Of a stretch of DNA of 64,000 nucleotides, positions 42,608 to 50,829 are shown piece after piece. A model generated the notes under the pieces. The model saw only the letters and a list, made by a program, of their open reading frames with translations. It did no database searches and was not told where the DNA came from. Within the stretch, counting starts at the first letter, position 1. Every line of letters starts with the position of its first letter. Position numbers and translations under genes: made by a program. Origin of the DNA: Candidatus Pedobacter colombiensis (GTDB lineage: Bacteria > Bacteroidota > Bacteroidia > Sphingobacteriales > Sphingobacteriaceae); contig CP119313.1 of the NCBI GenBank assembly GCA_029202485.1, forward strand, positions 1,240,001 through 1,304,000. The letters run 5' to 3'.

Positions 42608-43765
42608 ATGAGGGAAGGGAAGCAAATCATCCACATGGATCAGGATGCTTTTTTTGTATCTGTTGAGGTGCGAAAAAATAGTAAGCTAGAGGGGAAACCT
42701 ATAATTATTGGTGGTGTATCAGATCGTGGAGTAGTGACTTCGTGTAGCTATGAAGCCAGGAAGTTTGGGGTACATGCGGCTATGCCATCGCGCATGGCGA
42801 AATTGTTATGTCCACACGCGGTATTTATTAAGGGCAATATGGATGCTTATTCAGAGGCCTCTCATGAGATTACTGCCATTATCAAAGAAAGGGTACCGCT
42901 TTTCGAAAAAGCAAGTATTGACGAGCATTATATAGACATGACAGGAATGGATCGGTTTTATGGTTGTATGAAATATGCACATGAACTGCGTGAAACAATC
43001 ATAAAGGAATTAAAGCTGCCCATTTCTTTTGGCTTATCGGTAAATAAAACGGTCTCCAAAATGGCTACTAATGAGTGTAAACCAAATGGTGAGCGGGATG
43101 TGGCAGCCCCATATGTACAACCTTTCTTAAATCCGCTTTCTATTAAAAAAATCCCGGGACTTGGAGAAAAAACCTTTCTTAAGCTTAGTGATATGGGAGT
43201 CAAAAGGATTTTTACGCTGGCGCAGATTCACCCCAATCATATGTATGCCTTGCTGGGAAAAAGCGGTTTGCAGCTGTTGCAAAAAGCAAAAGGGATTGAT
43301 AACAGTCCGGTAATTCCTTATACTGAGCAAAAATCTATAGGTACACAATGTACCTTTAAAGCGGATACGATTGATGTGGGCACCATCAATAATTTACTGA
43401 TCTCGATGGTGATGGATATTGCTTTTCAACTCAGAGAAAAAAATAAACTTGCTGCCTGTATAACCGTAACCATCAGGTACTCCAATTTTGAAGATGTAAC
43501 TAAACAGGCGGTTATTCCCTATACCTCGCTGGATAGTACACTGATTGAAAAAGCAAAGGACTTATTCAGACAAGTGTACACAAAACGAATGTTATTAAGA
43601 TTAGTTGGCGTACGGCTTTCTAATCTGGTAAACGGCTTTGAGCAGATTGATCTGTATAGCGAATCTACTGCGCAATACAGCCTGGTACAAGCTATGGATA
43701 GGATCCGTAAGCGCTATGGCGAGAAGGCGATTACAAGAGCTTCGGTTATGAACTTAGATCTTTAA
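42608..43765 (+). CDS. dinB: DNA polymerase IV (Y family)
   Basis: This 385-aa enzyme copies damaged DNA. The N-terminal palm begins IIHMDQDAFFVSVE with catalytic D11 and the second acid in SIDEHYIDMTG near 97. The thumb with KIPGLGEKT near 180 and a little-finger domain at the end (SIGTQCTFKADTID) complete the Pol IV layout. The frame is open from a TTG 9 bp earlier, but the ATG at 42608 is preferred. The DnaE-like polymerase gene starts 3 bp after the stop, so the two are an operon. Confidence 0.93.
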   Translation: MREGKQIIHMDQDAFFVSVEVRKNSKLEGKPIIIGGVSDRGVVTSCSYEARKFGVHAAMPSRMAKLLCPHAVFIKGNMDAYSEASHEITAIIKERVPLFEKASIDEHYIDMTGMDRFYGCMKYAHELRETIIKELKLPISFGLSVNKTVSKMATNECKPNGERDVAAPYVQPFLNPLSIKKIPGLGEKTFLKLSDMGVKRIFTLAQIHPNHMYALLGKSGLQLLQKAKGIDNSPVIPYTEQKSIGTQCTFKADTIDVGTINNLLISMVMDIAFQLREKNKLAACITVTIRYSNFEDVTKQAVIPYTSLDSTLIEKAKDLFRQVYTKRMLLRLVGVRLSNLVNGFEQIDLYSESTAQYSLVQAMDRIRKRYGEKAITRASVMNLDL

Positions 43766-43768
43766 ATT

Positions 43769-46720
43769 ATGTATCTGAACGTTCATTCTCAATACAGTAT
43801 GCGTTATGGCACTATGACCATAAAAAAACTGGTAGAAGAAGCAGCTTTTTGCGGTATCACACAAATGGTCATCACAGATATCAATAATTCTACAGGGGTA
43901 ATGGAGTTTATGAGGGAATGTGATAAAAAAGGCATCAAACCCATTGCCGGGATGGAGTTTAGAAGGGATAAGCAATTGTTATATATTGGTATTGCCCGAA
44001 ACAAAGAGGGAATGAAGGAAATTAATGATTTCCTGACCTGGCATAATCTGGAACAAAAGGCTTTGCCTGATAAAGCGAGAGCTTTTAAAGATGCCGTTGT
44101 TATTTATCCTTATGGTAATGATATCTGCACATTAAATGAAAATGAGTATCTGGGCATTCGCTTTGATGAACTTCATAGTCTTCATGGAAAAGACATCCGC
44201 GACATAAAAGATAAGCTCGTAGTATTGCAGCCTGTTTTTGTGGCCGATAGAATTGAGTACCGTTTACATGAGTACCTGCGAGGAATAGACTTAAATACTT
44301 TGTTGACCATGGTAAAGGAGGAAGATAAATGTAGCAGTACGGACAGGTTTTTACCTGCAGGTGAGTTGGAAGCAAAATTTAGCAAATATGCCTTTATCCT
44401 CGATAATACAAGAAAGTTGATGGATGGTTGTAAGATGGATTATGAGCGGGGTAGAGTGCGCCTGAACCGTAAAACTTTTACAGGAAGTAAAGAAGATGAT
44501 AAAGCATTGTTGGAAAAGCTGGCGATGGATGGGATGGTTAAGCGTTACGGGAAAAACAATAAAATAGCGCTAAAAAAGGTGAAAGATGAACTTAAGGTAA
44601 TTGAGGATCTGGAGTTTTGCGCCTATTTCCTTATCACATGGGACATCATTCGGTATTCTACAGATAGGGGTTATTATCATGTGGGGCGCGGGTCGGGTGC
44701 CAATAGTACTGTTGCCTTTTGCTTGCGGATTACTGATGTTGATCCCCTGGAGTTGAATCTGTATTTTGAACGCTTTCTGAATGCCCAGCGTACTTCGCCG
44801 CCGGATTTTGATATTGACTACTCATGGGATGAACGAGAGGATGTGCAGGATTATATTTTTAAACGCTATGGCAAGGAACATACAGCTCTGCTGGGTACAA
44901 TTTCTACTTTTAAAGATCGTTCGGTAATCCGTGAAATTGGTAAGGTCATGGGGCTGCCAAAGGACGAGATTGATGGGTTTACCGATCCGGCAAGGGCTGC
45001 GGTAAACAGAGACAATGCTACCTTTAAAAGGATCATGGCTATATATCAGCTAATGGACGATATGCCTAATCAGCGGAGTATTCATGCCGGAGGAATATTG
45101 ATTTCGGAAGAACCGATTACTTATTATACAGCGTTGGATTTACCCCCAAAGGGGATGCCTACCGTGCAATGGGATATGTACGAAGCAGAAGCTATAGGAT
45201 ATGATAAATATGATATTCTGAGTCAGCGGGGTATTGGCCACATCAAGGAGGCGGTAAGGTTGGTAGAAGAAAATCAGCAACGTAAAATAGACATCCATCA
45301 GGTAAGGGAGTTTATGAAAGATGATAACCTGAACAATAAATTAAAGTCTGGAAATAGTATTGGATGTTTCTATATAGAATCGCCTGCCATGCGACAATTG
45401 TTAACCAAATTAGGTTGCAAAGATTACCTGACACTGGTGGCGGCAAGTAGCATCATCAGACCCGGAGTTGCCCAGTCGGGCATGATGAAGGCCTATATTC
45501 AGAACTATCACGATCGTGAAAATGTAAATTACCTGCATCCTGTGATGAAAGAGCAGCTTGAAGATACCTTTGGTGTAATGGTATATCAGGAGGATGTGAT
45601 CAAAATCTGTATTCATTATGCCGGTATGGATGGAACGGATGCAGATATTTTGAGAAGAGGAATGAGTGGAAAGTATCGATCGAAAATAGAGTTTAACAAG
45701 CTGGTTGATAAGTTTCACGATGGCGCTAAAGCATTGGGTAGGCCGGAAGCCATTACAGCCGAGGTATGGCGACAGGTTTTTTCTTTTGCAGGTTATAGTT
45801 TTAGCAAGGCTCATTCTGCAAGTTTTGCGGTAGAGAGCTATCAGAGCTTGTTCTTAAAAACGTATTATCCACAGGAATTTATGGTTGCTGTATTGAATAA
45901 TTATGGTGGTTTTTATACCCGTTGGCTATATGTACATGAGTTGCAAAAAGCAGGAGCAAAGGTTCATTTACCTTGTGTAAATGTGAGTGTCGCTGTGGTA
46001 TCTATTAAAGGTAGTAATGCATATTTGGGCTTCATAGGGATACAGGGACTGGAAAGTAAATTCATTGAGCTGATTCCAGAAGAACGTAAGTTGAATGGCG
46101 ACTTTATTGACCTGGAAGATTTTGTGAAACGTACAGGTATGGGCTTAGAGCAGGTGGTGATATTAATAAGGGTAGGGGCCTTGAGGTTTACAGGTAAGAG
46201 TAAGAAAGCACTGCTTTGGGAGGTACATTTATTGCTTGGGGCTAAGGCTAAGCCTGTTAATGGTGCCGAGCTTTTTCATATAGAAAGTAAACGTTATATT
46301 TTACCTGAACTGGTGAATACCAAACTGGAAGATGCTTATCATGAATTGGAGTTGTTGGGGTTCCCACTTAGTATTTCTATGTTTGACCTTTTAAAAACTG
46401 ATTACAGAGGAGATGTATGCACAGATAACCTGATCAGTTTTGTAGGTCAGATGGTTAAAATGGTAGGACTCTATGTGTGCGAAAAAACGGTACATGCTAA
46501 AAACAATAAGAAAATGTGGTTTGGAACGTTTTTAGATGCCAATGGAAATTTCTTTGATACCACACATTTTCCAAATCATACGCCTGTATATCCTTTTAGA
46601 GGTAAAGGTTGTTATCTGATACTTGGTCGGGTAGTAGAAGATTTTGGTTTTCCAAGTGTGGAAGTGATGAAGTTTGCCAAGTTGCCAATCAAGGATAATC
46701 CGGTGCTTGTAAGTAATTAA
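43769..46720 (+). CDS. DnaE-like DNA polymerase III alpha subunit (error-prone type)
   Basis: This 983-aa C-family polymerase is shorter than replicative DnaE (about 1150-1450 aa). The N-terminal PHP domain looks degenerate: LNVHSQYS where active ones have HxHxxYS-type ligands, and ITDINNS in place of TDHGN. The palm holds the triad in PPDFDIDYSWDERE with D346, D348 and D350. A tandem HhH and an OB-fold region (about 890-960) follow. It partners DinB in one operon, like the ImuB/DnaE2 mutasome of other bacteria, and probably extends past lesions. It shares 4 bp with the convergent Lrp gene. Confidence 0.9.
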   Translation: MYLNVHSQYSMRYGTMTIKKLVEEAAFCGITQMVITDINNSTGVMEFMRECDKKGIKPIAGMEFRRDKQLLYIGIARNKEGMKEINDFLTWHNLEQKALPDKARAFKDAVVIYPYGNDICTLNENEYLGIRFDELHSLHGKDIRDIKDKLVVLQPVFVADRIEYRLHEYLRGIDLNTLLTMVKEEDKCSSTDRFLPAGELEAKFSKYAFILDNTRKLMDGCKMDYERGRVRLNRKTFTGSKEDDKALLEKLAMDGMVKRYGKNNKIALKKVKDELKVIEDLEFCAYFLITWDIIRYSTDRGYYHVGRGSGANSTVAFCLRITDVDPLELNLYFERFLNAQRTSPPDFDIDYSWDEREDVQDYIFKRYGKEHTALLGTISTFKDRSVIREIGKVMGLPKDEIDGFTDPARAAVNRDNATFKRIMAIYQLMDDMPNQRSIHAGGILISEEPITYYTALDLPPKGMPTVQWDMYEAEAIGYDKYDILSQRGIGHIKEAVRLVEENQQRKIDIHQVREFMKDDNLNNKLKSGNSIGCFYIESPAMRQLLTKLGCKDYLTLVAASSIIRPGVAQSGMMKAYIQNYHDRENVNYLHPVMKEQLEDTFGVMVYQEDVIKICIHYAGMDGTDADILRRGMSGKYRSKIEFNKLVDKFHDGAKALGRPEAITAEVWRQVFSFAGYSFSKAHSASFAVESYQSLFLKTYYPQEFMVAVLNNYGGFYTRWLYVHELQKAGAKVHLPCVNVSVAVVSIKGSNAYLGFIGIQGLESKFIELIPEERKLNGDFIDLEDFVKRTGMGLEQVVILIRVGALRFTGKSKKALLWEVHLLLGAKAKPVNGAELFHIESKRYILPELVNTKLEDAYHELELLGFPLSISMFDLLKTDYRGDVCTDNLISFVGQMVKMVGLYVCEKTVHAKNNKKMWFGTFLDANGNFFDTTHFPNHTPVYPFRGKGCYLILGRVVEDFGFPSVEVMKFAKLPIKDNPVLVSN

Positions 46721-47184
46721 AGAGGGTATGCTGTTTCTGTTTTAATTTCAGACATCACAAAAAAGCTCTGAACAGTACCAATGTTACTCAGTTGTGCCAG
46801 CTTGCTTCTTAAAAAATTATGATAGGCATCCATATCAGAGATCACAATTCTGAGGATGAAATCAAAAGCGCCTGTCATGTGATAACATTCCATTACCTCA
46901 GGGAACTTTACGACTTCCTTTTCAAAGCTGCTTAGTGCACTGTCAGTATGCTCCTTAAGTTGTACCTGTGAGTAAGCAATCAAGCTTTTGCCAATTTTTT
47001 TCCCATCTACGATAGCGACTGAGCGTTTAATGTACCCTTCGGATTTTAGCCTTCTTACCCGCTCGTGAATAGTAGCAGTGGATTTGTTCAATTCCAATGC
47101 CAATTGCTTGTTACTTAACAGGGCATCCTGCTGTAAAAGCCTTAAAATTCCGATGTCTGTTTTGTCCAGGTTTGCGGTATTCAT
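46717..47184 (-). CDS. Lrp/AsnC-family transcriptional regulator
   Basis: This 155-aa protein has an N-terminal HTH (about 8-60, LDKTDIGILRLLQQDALLSN then HERVRRLKSEGYI) and a C-terminal RAM ligand-binding domain (about 70-150, ECYHMTGAFDFILRI). Such proteins bind amino acids and form octamers. It diverges from the sigma factor gene across 179 bp that contain three ATTTCCG half-sites, which it may bind for autoregulation. The target amino acid is not readable. Confidence 0.93.
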   Translation of the reverse strand: MNTANLDKTDIGILRLLQQDALLSNKQLALELNKSTATIHERVRRLKSEGYIKRSVAIVDGKKIGKSLIAYSQVQLKEHTDSALSSFEKEVVKFPEVMECYHMTGAFDFILRIVISDMDAYHNFLRSKLAQLSNIGTVQSFFVMSEIKTETAYPL

Positions 47185-47261
47185 TACCAGTTGATTAGAT
47201 GAAAGTGTGTATCGTACACTGAGATTTCGAAACTAATAAAAAAAAGGCTATTTAAAATGAT

Positions 47262-47315
47262 ATTTCCGTAAAAAGTTTAATTTTTTATAAACATTTCCGT
47301 AAAATAATCGGAAAT
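47262..47315. promoter_or_regulatory. Three ATTTCCG sites between lrp and sigma factor genes
   Basis: ATTTCCGTAAAA occurs at 47262-47273 and again at 47293-47304, 31 bp (three helical turns) apart. A third, inverted CGGAAAT follows at 47309-47315. The arrangement suggests a multimeric regulator binding one face of the DNA, most simply the divergent Lrp-type protein. Confidence 0.5.
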
Positions 47316-47363
47316 ATGATATATCCATTGATCTAAAAGTCATTTCTTCAGACCTTGCCTACA

Positions 47364-48224
47364 ATGAGACAATTAAAGATAGAGCAGTCCATTACCAACC
47401 GGGATTCGGACTCGATAGAAAAATACTTGTACGATATTGCAAGAATTGACCTGCTGAGCGTTGAAGAAGAGATCGTGCTAGCTCAGAAGATCAGAAATGG
47501 AGATCAACTGGCATTAGACCGGCTGGTAAAGGCTAATCTTCGTTTTGTAGTCTCGGTGGCAAAAAAATACCAGAACCAGGGCATCCGCCTGTCAGACCTA
47601 ATTGCAGAAGGAAATTTAGGACTGATTAAAGCAGCTCAACGTTTTGATGAAACCAAAGGTTTTAAATTCATTTCTTTTGCAGTATGGTGGATCCGTCAGA
47701 GTATCATGTTGGCCATAGCAGAACAAAGAAGAATGGTTCGCTTGCCTGCAAACCAAATAGGTGGTATTATGAAGATCAATAAGGCCATGAGTGAATTGGA
47801 GCAGCGTTTGGAAAGAATACCAACTTTGGAAGAGGTTTGTGAATTTATTGAATTGCCGGAAGAAAAGGTAGTTGATTTTCTGCATCATGCGCCGATGACC
47901 ACTTCTTTAGATGCTGTGATTACCGAGGAGTCTGGTTTTACACTAGCTGAAACCATTGAAGATACCAATGTGGAGAAGACAGATACTTCAGTATTGCAAA
48001 GCTCTATTTTGGTTGATATAAAGCGTTTGATGAAGAGATTGCCTGAGCGGGAAAAGGAAATACTGTCTATGTTTTATGGATTGGGGGGGAATAGTGCTAT
48101 TGGTTTGGACGAGATTGGTTCTAAAATGAAATTGGGTAAAGAACGCGTAAGACAGATTAAAGATAAAGCGCTAAAAACACTACGTTCAGAGAAACCAAAA
48201 GCATACATGATGGAATATATCTAG
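47364..48224 (+). CDS. Sigma-70 factor (RpoD/SigA-like, possibly a paralogue)
   Basis: This 286-aa factor begins MRQLKIEQSITNRDSDSIEK, the typical start of Bacteroidota primary sigma factors. The ATG at 47364 is chosen over a TTG 9 bp earlier. Region 2 (LRFVVSVAKKYQNQGIRLSD, then FISFAVWWIRQSIM), region 3 and region 4 (ERVRQIKDKALKTLR) are complete. Region 3 (SELEQRLERIPTLEEVCEFI) and the acidic segment at about 190-210 look unlike the RpoD I remember, so this may be a group 2 paralogue. The AlkB-like gene starts 13 bp after the stop. Confidence 0.88.
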   Translation: MRQLKIEQSITNRDSDSIEKYLYDIARIDLLSVEEEIVLAQKIRNGDQLALDRLVKANLRFVVSVAKKYQNQGIRLSDLIAEGNLGLIKAAQRFDETKGFKFISFAVWWIRQSIMLAIAEQRRMVRLPANQIGGIMKINKAMSELEQRLERIPTLEEVCEFIELPEEKVVDFLHHAPMTTSLDAVITEESGFTLAETIEDTNVEKTDTSVLQSSILVDIKRLMKRLPEREKEILSMFYGLGGNSAIGLDEIGSKMKLGKERVRQIKDKALKTLRSEKPKAYMMEYI

Positions 48225-48237
48225 TATATTTACTAGT

Positions 48238-48840
48238 ATGGACAAATCGCTGTATCTGGATCATCTTAATTTGTTACCTATTCCCGGGGAGGTGTTTTTT
48301 TATCCTGATTTCTTTGATGAAAAAGAGAGCGATAAATATTATAGCTATTTGAATACCGCGATTGACTGGAAACAGGAATCCATTCAGGTATTTGGTGAAA
48401 TGGTACTGCAACCACGTTTTACTGCATTTTATGGCGACGAAGGTGTTAGTTATGGCTATTCAGGGATTACGATGAATGCATTACCCTGGACAGATGTGCT
48501 ACAAAGCATTAAACAGGATATTGCCCTTAAATTTGATGTGAAATTTAACAGTTGCCAACTTAGCTATTACCGCAATGGCGAAGATAGTATGGGTTGGCAT
48601 CGTGATAATAAAAAAAGTTTAGGAAGGTATCCCTTTATTGCTTCTGTTAGTTTTGGTGCACAAAGGATATTTCAATTCAGGAACTACGAAGACAAAATCC
48701 CTATCATTTCAGTCGACCTTACACATGGTAGTTTGCTGATCATGAAAGCCAAAACACAACATTTATGGGAGCATAGACTCCCTAAAACAATCATTCCCAC
48801 GGGCCCCCGTATCAATTTAACTTTCCGCCTCATCAAGTAA
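48238..48840 (+). CDS. alkB: AlkB-family 2-oxoglutarate-dependent dioxygenase
   Basis: This 200-aa protein has the double-stranded beta-helix metal site: H121 and D123 in MGWHRDN and H179 in HLWEHRLPK, with the 2-oxoglutarate-binding RINLTFR at the C terminus. AlkB enzymes remove methyl groups from damaged bases in DNA or RNA. It is 13 bp downstream of the sigma factor gene and close to the dinB operon, which fits a DNA-damage role. Confidence 0.9.
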   Translation: MDKSLYLDHLNLLPIPGEVFFYPDFFDEKESDKYYSYLNTAIDWKQESIQVFGEMVLQPRFTAFYGDEGVSYGYSGITMNALPWTDVLQSIKQDIALKFDVKFNSCQLSYYRNGEDSMGWHRDNKKSLGRYPFIASVSFGAQRIFQFRNYEDKIPIISVDLTHGSLLIMKAKTQHLWEHRLPKTIIPTGPRINLTFRLIK

Positions 48841-48936
48841 TATTTGTTGTATTTAAGTCAGAAAATTGATGTAGTTTTTGTAGATGTATCTTAAGCAATT
48901 ACTTTTGTTAACACTGTTAACTAAATTGTATAGCTT

Positions 48937-49539
48937 ATGGGAATAGCTGAAAGAAGAATTAGACAGAAGGAGGAGTTCAGGGCAAGTATACTGGAAGCGG
49001 CATGGCTTCAGGTATTAACAGATGGCTGGCAATCCCTGTCGATCCGCAAAATTGCAGATGCTATTGAATACAGTATCCCCGTTATTTATAATCATTTTGA
49101 AAATAAAGAAGCTATATTGCTGGAATTTACTAAAGAAGGTTTTCAAAAACTAGCTGAAGCACTTCAACAGGTTAAAGGTCAACATGCGGAACAGGCTGTA
49201 CAGCTTGAAGCCATGGCACATGCTTATTGGGATTTTGCCTTTGACCATCAGGAGTATTATCAGTTGATGTTTGGTTTGGGCATTCCAGCCTGTGAGAAAG
49301 TAAATCAGATTGTGGAAATGAAAAATATGACCACCATTATGATCTCTACCATCCAGGAAACGATAGCGGTCAGTGCAAATAAAGAGGCTGATGTTTTTCT
49401 TAAGTATCACACTTATTTATCCATTCTTCATGGCCTCGTATCGATCCAAATGATTAAAAAAGATGGTAAACCCGCAGAAGAAAATCGCCGGATATTGCAA
49501 GATGCAGTGTCTGGATTTATCAAGTCTTTGCTGGTTTAA
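48937..49539 (+). CDS. TetR/AcrR-family regulator
   Basis: This 200-aa regulator has an N-terminal HTH (about 12-60, QSLSIRKIADAIEYSIPVIY then NHFENKEAILLEF) and a helical ligand-binding C-terminal domain. It begins MGIAERRIRQKEEFRASILE. It may control the DoxX gene that follows 65 bp later or an unlinked target. Confidence 0.9.
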   Translation: MGIAERRIRQKEEFRASILEAAWLQVLTDGWQSLSIRKIADAIEYSIPVIYNHFENKEAILLEFTKEGFQKLAEALQQVKGQHAEQAVQLEAMAHAYWDFAFDHQEYYQLMFGLGIPACEKVNQIVEMKNMTTIMISTIQETIAVSANKEADVFLKYHTYLSILHGLVSIQMIKKDGKPAEENRRILQDAVSGFIKSLLV

Positions 49540-49604
49540 TGAATACTCCGTTTCTATTATTTTAAATCATCCATATTATTAATTATTGACTAACAAACTT
49601 ATTT

Positions 49605-50036
49605 ATGAAAAGACTATTTAACACCAATTTCAACCATGGATCTCTGCATTTTATGCTACTTGTTTTACGCATAAGCATTGCGTCTTTTATGATTGTTCAT
49701 GGTTATCAGAAACTAGGATGGCTTACTGCAGGCGGCGAAATTCAATTTGGTGATCCAATAGGAGTAGGTGCTGCAGCTTCACTGTATTTAGCAGTTTTTG
49801 CTGAGTTTTTCTGTTCTATCTTTTTATTAATAGGTTTAGGTACGAGACTGGCTACCATACCACTAATCATTACCATGTTAATTGCTGTATTTATAGTACA
49901 TGCTCCGGATGGTTTTGATAAGAAAGAAATGGGCTTGCATTATCTGCTTGTTTATGTGTTCTTGTTGGTTTCCGGCCCAGGAAAATACAGTATTGATCAT
50001 ATCATTAGCAAAAACTTATACAGCCGCAGACGTTAA
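49605..50036 (+). CDS. DoxX-family membrane protein
   Basis: This 143-aa protein has four membrane helices at about 14-35, 60-80, 86-104 and 110-130 with the family motif VHGYQKLGWLTAGGEIQFGD and DGFDKKEMGLHYLL. DoxX-like proteins are found in thiosulfate or quinone-linked systems and in stress responses. The TetR gene upstream is its likely regulator. Confidence 0.88.
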   Translation: MKRLFNTNFNHGSLHFMLLVLRISIASFMIVHGYQKLGWLTAGGEIQFGDPIGVGAAASLYLAVFAEFFCSIFLLIGLGTRLATIPLIITMLIAVFIVHAPDGFDKKEMGLHYLLVYVFLLVSGPGKYSIDHIISKNLYSRRR

Positions 50037-50084
50037 ACATTGTATTGTACATATCATTTTAAATCAAATACCGTTATAGCTGTT

Positions 50085-50687
50085 ATGAAGAAAATATTGC
50101 TATTATGTCTTGCGACAGTTGTTATATCAAGTTGTAGTATTAACAAACAGGCGCAACAAATTAAAGCACTTGAAAAGTGCAGGTACAGGATCACTTCTGC
50201 AGATCAGATTACACTTGGTGGGGCTGATATAAAAAAGATGATCGTCAATCAAGATATTAATCTGGCTACTTTACCTGGGTTAGCCCTTGGCTTACTTAGA
50301 AAGGATGTTCCTTTAAGAGCGCGCTTAAACCTGGAAGTTAACAATCCGACAGGGGATGATGCCGCAATCAATGAATTTGAATACAAAATTCTCATCAATA
50401 AACAGGAACTGGCTACAGGTTTTGTAAACCAGGCATTAAATGTTGCTGCGAGGCAATCCACTACTGTGCCTGTTGATATGGAAGTAAATGTTTATCCATT
50501 TATTTCGAACAGCAAGGTGATGGGAGAAATTACCGATTTCCTTAAAAGTGGTAAGAATGGTGGACCCGAAAAGAAGGGCATACTTACACTTAAGATCAGA
50601 CCTAGCATTAAAGTAGGAAATACCCTGGTAAAATATCCTGGGTTCATTACAATAGATAAAGAGGTGAGCAGTAAAATTCTCCTATAA
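50085..50687 (+). CDS. LEA2-like lipoprotein
   Basis: This 200-aa protein begins with a lipoprotein signal (ISSCSINK, Cys17) at an ATG 45 bp inside the longer open frame. The rest is a beta-sandwich of the LEA type 2/water-stress class, seen in LRARLNLEVNNPTGDDAAIN near 85 and FEYKILINKQELATGF near 108. Such domains occur in desiccation-linked plant and bacterial proteins. Role here is unknown. Confidence 0.7.
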   Translation: MKKILLLCLATVVISSCSINKQAQQIKALEKCRYRITSADQITLGGADIKKMIVNQDINLATLPGLALGLLRKDVPLRARLNLEVNNPTGDDAAINEFEYKILINKQELATGFVNQALNVAARQSTTVPVDMEVNVYPFISNSKVMGEITDFLKSGKNGGPEKKGILTLKIRPSIKVGNTLVKYPGFITIDKEVSSKILL

Positions 50688-50777
50688 AATCTGTAGTACT
50701 TTTGCAGTATTGTTACGGAGTTTAGTGTGTAATTAAAACTTCAGATTAATGATTTTTGATTAATTTCGAATTATCAC

Positions 50778-50805
50778 GGTTGTATATGGAAAACTGTGTA
50801 CAACC
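50778..50805. other. Inverted repeat in the leader of the PIG-L deacetylase gene
   Basis: GGTTGTA and TACAACC form a perfect 7-bp inverted repeat around a 14-base loop, 25 bp before the ATG at 50830. A TAnnTTTG box (TACTTTTG, 50697-50704) lies upstream. The element may be a hairpin in the mRNA leader or a regulator site. Confidence 0.4.
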
Positions 50806-50829
50806 ACGATGATCATTTAAAATCTGAAT

